64,000 bases of DNA from Aphrocallistes beatrix (Eukaryota; Porifera; Hexactinellida; Sceptrulophora; Aphrocallistidae), in the NCBI GenBank assembly GCA_963281255.1, contig OY725489.1, positions 5,022,001-5,086,000 of the forward strand, written 5' to 3'. Below, in pieces: positions 34,101 through 44,297 of the stretch. Every line of letters starts with the position of its first letter. Position 1 is the first letter of the stretch. The position numbers and the translations under genes are program-made. Under the pieces are notes generated by a model. It saw nothing but the letters and a program-made list of their open reading frames with translations. It did no database searches and was not told the origin of the DNA.

Positions 34101-34240
34101 GCAGGCCCGGCGGAAGCAACTTTTTATTGGTCCGGCCAAAGCGGAAGTTGGTCCGGCCAAAAGCGAATTTGCATATGAAAATAAGCCATAATGGCATAAA
34201 ATTGTTCCGGCCAAAGCCGGACCAGCTCAGCCGACCCTGC
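34101..34240. mobile_element. 140-bp Harbinger-type MITE inside Ginger
   Basis: Inverted ends GCAGGCCCGGC and GCAGGGTCGGC with TAA on both sides (34098-34100, 34241-34243), the 3-bp duplication typical of PIF/Harbinger. Interior carries GGTCCGGCCAAAGC repeats. Confidence 0.75.
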
Positions 34241-34380
34241 TAAGATACCAATTCTTTTCAATATAAAATCTCTTTTGATTTTGCGGCTCTATTAATTTTT
34301 ATGAGGACCTCCACAAATATGGTGGTTGAAAAATGGGGAGACCCTAACTTTTTGGAGCGCCATACATATAGTCATAGAAG

Positions 34381-34580
34381 AGGATTTGGGAAGGGGGCCC
34401 CGAATAAAATAACATGATTTTTTAATCGAGGAGGACCTCTCCAAATTTGGGGGGCCCCCCCAAATATAACAACAGGATTTTTTATTTGGGGAGAACCTCC
34501 CCAAATTTGGGGCCCCCCCAAATAAAATAACAGGATTTTTTATTTGGGGAGGATCTCCCCAAATTTGGGGGGGCCCCCCC
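34381..34580. repeat. Ginger right subterminal hairpin tract
   Basis: Inverse counterpart of 30478-30735: CCAAATTTGGGG / GGGGAGGACCTCCCC palindromes with AAAAAATCCTGTT linkers, ending at the Ginger terminus. Confidence 0.9.
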
Positions 34581-35953
34581 AAATTAAACCCTACAATTAG
34601 CTCTCACATTTTCCTCGAATAATCTAAATTTGTAGAAATATAGAATTTTTAGATCAGTATGTATTGAGAACCTTTTGGACCAGATTTTTTGGTGATGTGA
34701 AAAAAAGTGCCATTTTGGGTGATTTTGCATAATGTATTTTGAAGTCGTGAAATAATTAATTATCACGTTTCTGATAATGAATTCAATGGATTTGTGAAAT
34801 ATTCCATGGTGAATGGAAGGTATCTGGCGCAAAATCGTCATGGAACATCGATTATCGAGACATTTTTTACACAAGCAGTGGCCCTGATTCTCGATTTTCG
34901 CTGCGTTCCAGGACACATATTTTTTTCACAAAACTCACCATACAAAACACAGTTCCAGTTCTTAGACTCGAAAAATCTTATAAAATCATTGAGAATATTC
35001 GAATTACAATCCCTAAAGACCATAATAACTAAGATTGTTTGAGTTTAAGAAATTTTATACCTAATAAAGCTTGGGACATAACTTAAAAGCCACCCTGTAT
35101 TCACAACAATATCCTAACATGATGCTTCTATAACTTACTTATATTTTGTCTTAAAAGCTGGAAAATAGTATGTGAAGTTGTCAGTATCTGCAGACTTGAA
35201 AAGTAATATTTCCTTGAAGGCATAGAATATAAATATTGTACTTTCACCATGATCCATTTTAAGAGAACAAATTTTTGGATTTAATGATAATAGTACCATT
35301 CCATCTTCGTGGGTTTCCATCTTTGGTTCTAATGACAGCAAAACCCTTTCTAATGTAAACATTTTACGGAATATATTCAAATTTCACTCTCTCGGACTAA
35401 TTTGCCTTTAGAGAGCTTTACAATTGTTAAAAGTTCGTCCTGATCTAAAATTGAGAATTGAAATATTCCGGATATCAGTTCAGTCCTAGTAAAATAGTAG
35501 AGCACATCTTTAACACAATTATTATTGCAGTTTAGAATGTTTTCAACTTCAACACTGCTACCTTCCATGTATTCTGTGAGAGGGTTGGGGGCTTGGGGCC
35601 AATATTATTAACTAATTCTCGGAACGCAATAATAGAGAGTCCATTTTGTAAGTATTCTGTTAATCTCTTCCGTTGCACGTGGGAGGGAATGAACAAACGA
35701 GCTGACTGTGGGACACATTTCAATTTTGATCAGTATCAATATGTATGATAGCGGGTGGAATGTTCTTTATAGTACCAAGAGCAACTCCATCAAATACGAC
35801 CACAGGATTATCCTTTCATATCGAACATGTAAACTAATTGCATAGTTAATATTGACGAGTCGGAGGTATGCATTCCATGCATGATGGAATACATGATAGC
35901 GAATCTTACAATTTCTTCCCAAACGTGTAAGCTTCCGATTCTTTGCCCTATTA

Positions 35954-36539
35954 CTTAGGGCGGTCAGAAAGTTCTAATCAGTGTTATCATACACTCTTAT
36001 TGTACCTTATTATATTGATATTGAAGCTTGAATTTACTTCTTAACACATTCACAAGTGATACCAATTTACAAAATCAAAATCTAGAGAAAACTCTTTGTA
36101 TACCACTTCCTATATATTGTGTCGCTTGAGCCACCGTGTAAAATTATGGCCACAAACCACCCGACCACCGCTCGTCCTTCCCTCAAGAGTAACGACATTA
36201 CAAGGGCATTACTAAGCGATACGAATGCTCAAATACAAATCAATCTTAGGAAGTTGATGGGAATGATACTCTCTCAGATTCAAATATCTGATAATGGAGC
36301 CTACTTTTTAGGGAAGGACGAGTGGTGAACGGGTGATTTGTGGCCATAATTTTACACGGTGGCTCAAGCGACACAATATATAGGACGTGGTATACAAAGA
36401 GTTTTCTCTAGATTTTGATTCTGTAAATTGGTATCACTTGTGAATGTGTTAAGAAGTAAATTCAAGCTTCAATATCGATCCAATAAGGTACAATAAGAGT
36501 ATATGATAGCACTGATTAGAACTTTCTGACCGCCCTAAG
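35954..36539. mobile_element. 586-bp mariner-type fold-back MITE
   Basis: Arms of about 235 bp are inverted repeats starting CTTAGGGCGGTCAGAAAG; TA flanks both sides (35952-35953, 36540-36541). The central 130 bases are unique. A short open frame in it is not considered coding. Confidence 0.9.
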
Positions 36540-37380
36540 TAAATGTAATTTAGGCTAGTTTAGGTAATAAATCATTGAGAAGCCCTGTTTAATTTTAAGA
36601 TAGTAATTTGGTCTATGTATAAATCACTTGGTATCAGGATGTGAATTTAACCCGGGTTAAATAGGTTAAGCCCAGCCATGGCTTACTATATATACGGCTA
36701 GCTAAGCAAAGAATTGCCAAAATAATTTTCAGGCCATTGATTATATTCTGCATGATCATGAATAATTGCAGATATCATTACAAATTCAAGTGTAAATAGG
36801 TTTTCACATACGACGGAAACATCTAGAATATTTTTGAGAATGATTTCTCACTAAATTTAACCACTATGACGCAGCAAAAAATAACATCCATATATGGTAA
36901 TTGTACTAATTTTAGATACATTTAGCTCAATTTTTCCTGCGATTTAAAAAGAAAATTTATCTCTATTAACATTCTACTTAATAACCCGAGGATTACTTGG
37001 GGTCAAAGGTATAAATAGAAATGACCCAGCTTTCACTTTCATTTTCAGTTTACTTTCAATTAACTTTCACTTTCAATTCAACATTCCTGGACGTGCTCGG
37101 GTTAATATAAGCTAGTAAATACTCATCAAAATCGTTTTATGATCATACAACATCGTTATGACTTAGCTCTATATTTTGTTGATATCAAACCACAAGTTTA
37201 AGAATTTGATGAATGAATAAATAGATAAAATTCTTTTTACAATCATAATACATTTCGAAACCTATTTTCTACGTTTTACTATAATATATTATCCGTACAA
37301 CCCCATGGCTAACCTAGTTAAAGGTTCTCACAACTTATGTTATAAATTTAGGGTTAATAGTATATAGCTTATCTTATGCA

Positions 37381-37938
37381 TCCTTACTATTTAAACTCGA
37401 TTAATATTTGTATATATATATACGTATATATATATATATCTCTGTTACGAATTGATTGAAGAAACTGCCAGGCGCAGAAAGCTGATTTTTGGCATGTGGG
37501 AGTCTTTTGGCTATGGCTCCAGTAAGTTCTGAGCTCAGACGGAAATCTCGACTCATCATGGAATTATGACGTCATTGTCACATTTTAAAAAGTTAAGCAA
37601 CACAGTTATTCGGGCATAACTCGGCCATTATAGGAGATAGAAGGCTGAAATTTTAATAGAATCTGTATACTAACATGTCTCACATATGATGCAACTATCA
37701 TCAAAAAATGATGACTCATCACTTTGTTATGACGTCATCATTTCGCATCAAAAAAATTTTAAATTCACAAATTTGGTGATTTTTCGAGTGATATCGATTA
37801 GCACAGTAGGACAGACATATTTAGAGATGTTATCTCCCTTATAATTAACCAATGTGACTCCAGGCGACCGAAGGGAGCCTCCGGCGGACACAAAGTGTCC
37901 GCCAGCCGCGCAGCGCAAGCAAGCGCAAAGCGCGCTTG
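37381..37938 (+). mobile_element. Helitron-like element (H6), near full length
   Basis: Best reference copy. Its 5' end is TCCTTACTATTTAAACTCG after host A; the 3' end has a 20-bp hairpin (GGCGGACAC-AAA-GTGTCCGCC) and a terminal hairpin whose family form is CAAGCG-AAGCG-CGCTTG, followed by host T. A 5' TC, the A/T insertion site and 3' hairpin resemble Helitrons, but the last bases are CTTG, not CTRR, and no terminal inverted repeat or target duplication is seen. Two TGACGTCA sites and one TGATGACTCATCA site lie inside. About 560 bp, non-coding. Confidence 0.72.
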
Positions 37939-37986
37939 TAATTTACTATTTAGCATTCAATTTCTCAATTAGAAATCACATTATTG

Positions 37987-40372
37987 ATGCCTAATAAATG
38001 TTCTGTTGTTGGTTGCAACTCTGGCTATAAGGATGGACCTAATAACCCTTGCTACAAGTTTCCTCAGGACAAAGAATTGTCTGGTAAATGGTTGCGTTTT
38101 CTCAACAGACCTGCTGACTTTGTTATAACTAAAAATTCTTTCATTTGCTCGCTTCATTTTGATGATAAATTCCTGAAACTTACTCCCCAGAATTTCACAA
38201 GATTGAATTACAATATCAAACCAATTCCTACTATCCATCCACCTTCAACTCCTCTTCGTCAGGCTATTATCCCTACTAATTCACGTCCACCACCGAAAGT
38301 CCGCGGCTTACAACCAGATCAAATTTCCATCTACGAGGAAAAGTACAGAATTCAAAAATTTCAGGATGTTGTTGATTTCCTCGAAAAGTCTCCTGAGTTT
38401 GCCAGTTTTAAACTACACATAGAAGACAGTTTCGTAACTGCTTACCATCTTGTTATTCGCTCTGGGCTTGCTAGTGTAAAGGAATGTATTACTATCTACA
38501 CATACTTCCAAGTTAAACTAAGTTTTGAAAATTCACAGATTCCTCTTCCTAGTTATATCCAAAATTCTACTGACCACAAGCTAACACATTTAGATGCTCT
38601 TGAGAATTTACCAAGTTATTGTCGGAATTTTAACTCAAAGTATGATGTCGATGTTATAAAGGAGCTAATTCAACTTTGTTATTTCAGTCCTCGCGGTAGA
38701 CCGAAGTACTCATCACAGGTTCTGCGTTTCTCTCTAATGCTTAGATATACTTCTAATTCCGCTTATAGTTTTCTTAAGAAATACATTCCTCTCCCAAGCA
38801 ACTCACTACTTCGAAAGCTTAAATCCCCTTCTATAGACAACTGCCATGCACTTCAATTTCTACGTGACTCAAACTTTATTGGCAATGATGTTGCAATTTT
38901 ACTTGATGAAATGCATCTCCAATCTCAAGTTCAATTTAGTGGGCATACATTGGTTGGTTGTAATCCTGATTTGGAAATGTACACAAGTATATTATGCTTT
39001 ATGGTCGTATCACTCAAGAAGTCGATCCCATTTGTGATCTCAGCAGTACCTCTAGTTAAAAACTCGGGTGATATCGTTTATGGGAATCTGGATAAATGTT
39101 TGTTATTACTCACACAATCTCGGTTCAGAATTAGAGCAATCGTTTCAGATAACCACTCAACAAATGTGAATGCTTACACTCGTCTCTTAATGAATTACAA
39201 AGTTCAGGACAAAGATTACAAAATCATTAACCCTTACCTTCCTGATGAGTATATTTATCTTCTCTTTGATACCTGCCACTTGATCAAAAACATCAGAAAT
39301 AATCTAGTAGCAAATAAATTTTTTGATATTCCATCCTTCCACTTTTCCTCTGTAAATATTAATATTTCCTTTCAATCAGGATTTGTACGGTGGTCCCATT
39401 TTCATACAATTCACGAGAAAGACTTAAGCTTATCTGCACACCTCCGTGCTGCAAATAAGATCAACTACTATGTACTTCATCCAGGAAATAACAAGCAGTC
39501 TGTTTCCTTAGCTCTTGCTATTTTCCACGAATCAACTATAAGTGCACTTCGCTTATACCTTCCTAAAGAGGAAGTTACTCCTGGATTTTTAAATCTAATT
39601 CGGATTTGGTGGATCTCTGTAAATTCGAAGGAACGCTTTCACCCTTTTCGTCAAGGTAATGCTTTAGTTTCAAATGACTCTAAAACAGAATTCCTTTGTT
39701 CATTCAGTAATTGGCTAATGACGTGGCAGGACTCAAGGGAAAATTTGGATTGTCTAAGCAAACCTTCAAAGCCTTAATACAGACCAACTATGCTATCTCT
39801 GAATTTTCTCTTGACTTACTTACAGAAGGTTATGATTATGTATTAACTGGCCGTTTGCAAAGTGATCCACTTGAGAGGAGGTTTTCACATTATCGGCAAC
39901 TGAGTGGTGGACGCTTTTTGGTCAGTTTGCAAGAGGTGATCAGATCTGAGTCAATAATCAAGTTGAAATCTCTCCTAAACGAAATATTGATATCACTTCT
40001 TTATCAATTACAGCTCATTCTAATTCATCTATCTATGACTTTGCAAGGAACATGCTCATTAATGGTTACGATCATTTACAGCTGACTGATGCTTCTCAAC
40101 AAGTAGTCGTTTACATTTCAGGGTATATATCTTTGAAGCTATAAGAAAATACCCACTGTCCTGTCTGTTTGAGCTCCTTGAACAACAATCTTATTTCGTC
40201 GGAGTATGTTAGCAACTTAAATCAAGGTGGTTTGACTCTACCCTGTACTTCATTACAACACTATGTATTTAGTGCATTTTGTTTGCTTGAAGTTTCGGAA
40301 AAAGAAATTAGAAATTCGAAAATTTCCTTGGAAATCTCTAGCACAGACACTACTCAGTATAGCAACAGTTGA
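37987..40372 (+). pseudogene. THAP-domain P-element transposase, frameshifted
   Basis: The frame from the ATG at 37987 gives 596 residues, continued in other frames to about 40372. An N-terminal THAP finger (residues 1-85) has the C2CH pattern CSVVGC...KWLRFL...ICSLHF and ends near IPTIHPP, the AVPTIF-like box; it binds element DNA. The RNase H-like core shows LLDEMHLQ (Asp about 307), IVSDNHSTN (Asp about 388), CHLIKNIRNN (the conserved GTP/linker-region motif of P/THAP9 proteins), and in a second frame YVLTGRLQSDPLERRFS carrying the putative catalytic Glu. A shift near 39715, another near 40050 and a stop at 40143 break the C-terminus, which still shows QVVVYISGYIS. Only a few lesions interrupt 780 codons, so this copy is much younger than the relic at 7010-10146. 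Confidence 0.9.
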
Positions 40373-40948
40373 GTGGGATTCTAGCTTTGCTTGTGTAGAT
40401 CACTCAGAAAAGTCAAAATAATCAGTTAACAAAAGCGTTTCCAACATCTACTTTAATAACTTAAGGAAACAGGTCTGTGAAACTCGGCGTAAGGACCAAG
40501 TTACTGCTTTCAAATCAAACAAACGACGTAAATATCAAACCTAAGTGTGTTACAACAGTATATTATATAATTAGTATCCTCAGTTTAATTATTTTCATGT
40601 ATCACTCCTCATATCTATAAACGATACTCCTACTCACTCCTATGTTTGTTCTTAGTGCTATATACTGTATTAATACATTGCCATATATGGATGTTATTTT
40701 TGCTGCGTCATAGTAGTTAAATTTAGTGAGAAATCATTCTCAAAAATATTCTAGATGTTTCCGTCGTATGTGAAAACCTATTTACACTTGAATTTGTAAT
40801 GATATCTGCAATTATTCATGATCAAGCAGAATATAATCAATGGCCTGGAAATTATTTTGACAATTCTTTGCTTAGCTAGCCGTATATATAGTAAGCCATG
40901 GCCCAGCCCATTTTAAACCTGGGTTAAACCTGTCAACCCTGCTTGCTA

Positions 40949-41510
40949 TCCTTACTATTAAAACTCGATTAATGTATATTTATTTATTTATATATATATA
41001 AATATATATATATCTCTGTAACGAATTGATTGAAGAAACTGCCGGGCGCAGAATGCTGATTTTTGGCATGTGGGAGCATTTTGGCTATGGCTCCAGTAAG
41101 TTCTGAGTTCAGAGCAAAATGTCGACTCATCATGGAATTATGACGTCATTGTCACATTTTTAAAAGTTAAGCAACAGCGTTATTCGGGCATAACTCAATC
41201 ATTATAGGAGATAGAAGGCTGAAATTTTAATAGAATCTGTATACTAACATGCCTCACATATGTTGTAACTATCACCAAAAAATGATGACTCATCACTTTG
41301 TTATGACGTCATCATTACTCATCAAAATTTTAAAAATTGACAAATTTGGTGATTTTTCGAGTGATATCGATTTTAAAACTAAGATGCACATATTTAGAGA
41401 TGATTTCTCCCTAATAATTAACCAATGTCACCTCCAGGCGACCGAAGGGAGCCTCTGGCGGACATGAAGTGTCCGCCAGCCGCGCAGCGCAAGCAAGCGA
41501 AGCGCGCTTG
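40949..41510 (+). mobile_element. Helitron-like element (H7), full length
   Basis: TCCTTACTATTAAAACTCG after A40948, ending CGCGCTTG before T41511. It lies within the right target duplication of the hAT MITE, so it inserted after that MITE. Two TGACGTCA sites and TGATGACTCATCA present. Confidence 0.78.
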
Positions 41511-41689
41511 TATATACTATATACGTAGGGCACTCGAAAAGTTTTGACGTTTGCTATGAAACCATTAATCTAGAGAAGAAAGATTTATTGCTAATTCGTT
41601 TCATTTTGCGGTTGTTAGTATACCCTGAAAATTTCATTAATTTATCTTTCATACTTATTGGTCTACGTTCGTTATGTGTATGAGAAAAA

Positions 41690-42830
41690 ATTCAAGGAAG
41701 AGTTTTTGCTATGTCGCGAACTTTAACAGCTACGAAAGCACAAGATGTGTTCTTATTGATTGATAACTTTTTTTCAAGAGAATGGAATTGAGTGGAATAA
41801 TTTGTGTGGAATTTGTACCGACGGTGTACCTGCTGCACCAGCAAGCTTGGCTCACGTTCTGGTTTCCAAAAGCTTGTTAAGGATAAATCACCACAAGTGA
41901 CAGGTATTCATTGCATGATCCATAGACAAGCACTAGCTTGTAAAACTATGCCACCACATATTTTGACAGTGATTACTTTAGTCATTAATATAGTCAATTT
42001 TATCAAATCGAGTGCGCTTAACACTCGCCTTTTCAGGGAACTTTGAGAAGATATGACTGCTAGCCATCAGACTCTACTTTTCCATCACAAGTACGGTGGC
42101 TTTCTAAGGGTAACGTCCTTAAACGAGTCTTAGAGTTGCTTCCCGAGATCAAAATATTCCTTGATCAACATGGCAAGCATGAATTTCTGGCACAAATCAA
42201 TGATCCAAGCGCTGTTTTTCTTGTGTATCTCGTGGATATATTTGAACGCATCAATACATTGAATCTCTCACTTCAGGGAAAAGAAAAGTACACATTTGAT
42301 TTAAGTGATAAACTCAAAACTTTCCAAATGAAAATTCAAAATTAGAAAAGAAAAATTGACTCAGGAAATATATGTATGTTTGAAAGATTGTCCGAATATT
42401 TCGAAAACATAGATGCTGAATTGGATAATGATTCAAAAACTATGATCTCTGAACACTTTACGACACTAGACGAATAATTTTCTCATTATTATCCTGAGCG
42501 GAAGGACTCAGCAGATTTGAAATTATTGAGAAATCCTTTTACTACATCTCAAACAATCCCAGACGACAATGATCGGGCACAGGATGAATTGATAGATCTC
42601 ATTCATGAGTATCTGCCAAAGAACTATTTGAAAGAGAGGTATTGAGTTCCTTTTGGTGCTCAATGGAGGAAAACATAAATGGGTGGAGATAGTAAAGTAG
42701 TTACTTACATTCACTTTACTATCAACTGAGGTAGAAAGTGCTTCTTTGAGATCCTTGCAAAATGGTTCTTCACCAGATTCTACAACTTCAGTTTGGTTTC
42801 TATTTTTCGTCGTAGTAAGCGTTTAATTAA
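41690..42830 (+). pseudogene. hAT transposase relic (Buster/ZBED5-like)
   Basis: Fragments in several frames follow the order of ZBED5/SCAND3-type hAT proteins: AQDVFLLID and EWNNLCGICTDGVPA (catalytic Asp region), LGSRSGFQKLVKDKSPQVTG, IHCMIHRQALACKTMP, NTRLFREL, LLPEIKIFLDQHGKHEF, and SAVFLVYLVDIFERINTLN with LQGKEKYTFDLSDKL. Stops and shifts occur at least at 42046, 42345 and 42475. hAT enzymes excise and reinsert DNA with 8-bp duplications. The C-terminal dimerisation region is only faint (ERY...PFGAQWR). The ends of the element were not located; flanking Helitron-like copies may have truncated it. The 440 bases between 42350 and 42830 carry the degraded C-terminus only. Confidence 0.82.
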
Positions 42831-42963
42831 CACGTTTCTAGAAGTGTAGCTTTAGACAAGATATATTCTGAGTCTTTTTTAGGACAATGCCGGTCATAGT
42901 GTTTTCAAAAATCTGTCCGGGCGTAAAGTGTTTTCGAAAAATCTGTCTGGGCGTAAGAAAAAA

Positions 42964-43950
42964 CACCAAATTTGTCAATTTTTAAAATTTTGATGAGTAA
43001 TGATGACGTCATAGCAAAGTGATGAGTCATCATTTTTTGATGATAGTTGCATCATATGTGAGACGTATTAGTATACACATTCTATTAAAATTTCAGTCTT
43101 CTATCTCCTATAATGGCTGAGTTATGCCCGAATAACTGTGTTGCTTAACTTTTTTAAATGTGACAATGACGTCATAATTCCATGATGAGTCGACATTTTC
43201 GTCTGAGCTCAGAACTTACTGGAGCCATAGCCAAAAGACTCCCACATGCCAAAAATTAGCTTTCTATGACCGGCAGTATCTTCAATCAATTCGTTACAGA
43301 TATATATGTATCAAGGTTGAAACCGCTTCAACCAAATGCCAATTTAACCGAATAATGGGTAGACCAAATAATTTGGTTAACCGAATAATGGTCAAACCGA
43401 ATAATTTGGTCAACCGAATATTTGGTCAACCAAATAATTTGGTCAACCGAATAATTTGGTCAACCAAATAATACTTGATTATATTTTTGCATAAATGTTT
43501 ATATAAATATTTATACAAAAATATATTCAAGTATAAGTAAGCCTATTATATTTATTTGTGTTCGGACCACTTCTTGTAGGAACATGTGATTATTGTGTTG
43601 GGAAAGAATGCAAATTATTTGTTTGGCTAAATATTCAGTTGACCAAATTATTCGGTTGACCAAATTATTCGGTTGACCAAATTATTTGGTTGACCAAATT
43701 ATTTGGTTGACCAAATTATTCGGTTGACCAAATAATTCGGTTGACCAAATTATTTGGTTGACCAATTTATTTGGTTCTCAACCGAATACCAAATAATGAT
43801 ATTTGGTTACAAACCAAATATCAATTATTTGCAAATAATATTTGGTTAAACCGAATAATCAACTATTCGGTTTCAACCCTGATATATATATACATTAATC
43901 GAGTTTTAATAGTAAGGATATACACATTAATCGAGTTTTAATAGTAAGGA
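42964..43950 (-). mobile_element. Helitron-like copy (H8) with duplicated 5' terminus
   Basis: Reverse-oriented; the 3' hairpin part is missing. Two TGACGTCA sites are present. A hAT-like element (43312-43881) is inserted in the TA-rich part. The right side shows two successive 5' termini (ending at 43918 and 43950), 32 bp apart. A 32-bp duplication (AATCTGTCYGGGCGTAA) precedes the copy at about 42905-42955. Confidence 0.82.
43312..43881. mobile_element. 570-bp hAT-like element with GGTTGACCAAAT repeats
   Basis: Ends CAAGGTTGAAACCG and CAGGGTTGAAACCG (inverted). Flanks ATATGTAT and ATATATAT are a plausible 8-bp duplication in TA-rich DNA. Each side carries a tract of 17-bp units combining CCGAATAATTTGGTCAA, in opposite orientation on the two sides, so the element can fold into a long hairpin. 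Confidence 0.78.
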
Positions 43951-44297
43951 TTATTTTCTAGTTATTTCTCCACTTATATTTTATAAAATACTTACGTAAG
44001 TATCATTTTCAGCTTTGATATAATGTAATCTCAACATATAACATTGAATTTATGTACTGATGTGTTTTGTCCCGCCAAAATGCACTTGTCCGTCCCGCTA
44101 AAGACTTGCTATAGGTTGGCAAGTATGCTATGCATTCATATATATTGCTTTAATAATATATTTTTTAAATGCATTTCCAATTGTTCCAAATGGATTTAGT
44201 TGCGTCGATGAGAGGGGATATCCTAGAAGTAAATATGTATGTGAATAGATAAATAAAACCCCCAAATTACCTATAAATTAACTATCCATGGTCTACC
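43951..44297. other. No gene recognised
   Basis: AT-rich spacer before the minisatellite; nothing supported. Confidence 0.4.

Larger units (their letters stand above)
30466..34595 (+). mobile_element. Ginger-like DNA transposon, 4.13 kb
   Basis: Inverted ends TGTAGGGTTTAATTTGG fit the TGTNR terminus that I recall for Ginger elements. Flanks ATTAAC (30460-30465) and ATTAGC (34596-34601) are a 6-bp duplication with one mismatch; mariner-like copy A shows the empty sequence AAATTAGCTC. The interior encodes a gypsy-type integrase with an OTU-like C-terminal domain (31443-33892). Subterminal hairpin tracts at 30478-30735 and 34381-34580 extend the inverted repeats. Confidence 0.85.
29679..35097. 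mobile_element. mariner-like element copy B, host of Ginger and hAT
   Basis: Ends CAGGGTGGCTTYTAAG (inverted), TA on each side (29677-29678, 35098-35099). The arms match copy A at 17807-18959. After removing the hAT (29696-30204) and Ginger (30466-34595) insertions it is about 0.8 kb and non-coding, a non-autonomous TA element inserted in the KDZ relic. Confidence 0.9.
29265..35760 (-). pseudogene. KDZ-type transposase relic, split by nested elements
   Basis: The minus-strand coding sequence lies in two blocks, 35108-35760 and 29265-29677, separated by a TA-flanked mariner-like element. Reading across the excised insertion keeps one frame (DIVVNKG...INLYQDVCQSKYRLQHYNIAF). Diagnostic part: CYGFHILMQKESTIS followed by LPRIVIYDNACNLLK, matching the CxGF...ES...P+.++YDNAC block of proteins carrying KDZ transposase and CxC-type zinc clusters. 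The upstream part (about 63 + 63 + 81 residues in three frames) is unassigned but contains VLYYFTRTELISGIFQFS. Several stops occur. The 3' portion, with the catalytic Lys-Asp-Z region, is not present; the sequence instead runs into SKNNQLIQRTS and PKRHSQLV, shared with the Ulp1 relic. The identification is by pattern memory and moderate. Confidence 0.6.
36677..40900 (+). mobile_element. P-element-like transposon, 4.2 kb
   Basis: Inverted terminal regions of about 220 bp (36677-36898 and 40680-40900) begin CATGGCTTACTATATATA. The 7-bp direct repeat GCCCAGC (36670-36676, 40901-40907) is the target duplication. The interior encodes a THAP transposase (37987-40372). A Helitron-like copy (37381-37938) is inserted in the 5' leader. 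The terminus resembles that of the fold-back family at 13486-14420. Confidence 0.9.
36635..40941. mobile_element. About 76-bp hAT MITE hosting the P-like element
   Basis: Ends CAGGATGTGAATTTAACCC (36635) and, inverted, CAGGGTTGACAGGTTTAACC (to 40941). Target duplications CTTGGTAT (36627-36634) and CTTGCTAT (40942-40949) differ at one base. Once the P-like element and one duplicate are removed it is a near-perfect palindrome of about 76 bp. Confidence 0.8.

Noticed and set aside
36119-36328. 69-residue open frame inside the fold-back MITE
   Set aside because: It spans the unique centre and parts of both arms of a TA-flanked MITE, has no domain, and no start context was apparent.
36645-40928. 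P-like element ends placed at the outer TTTAACCC inverted repeats
   Set aside because: Those outer repeats belong to a small hAT MITE with its own 8-bp duplication; the GCCCAGC duplication fixes the P-like ends at 36677 and 40900.
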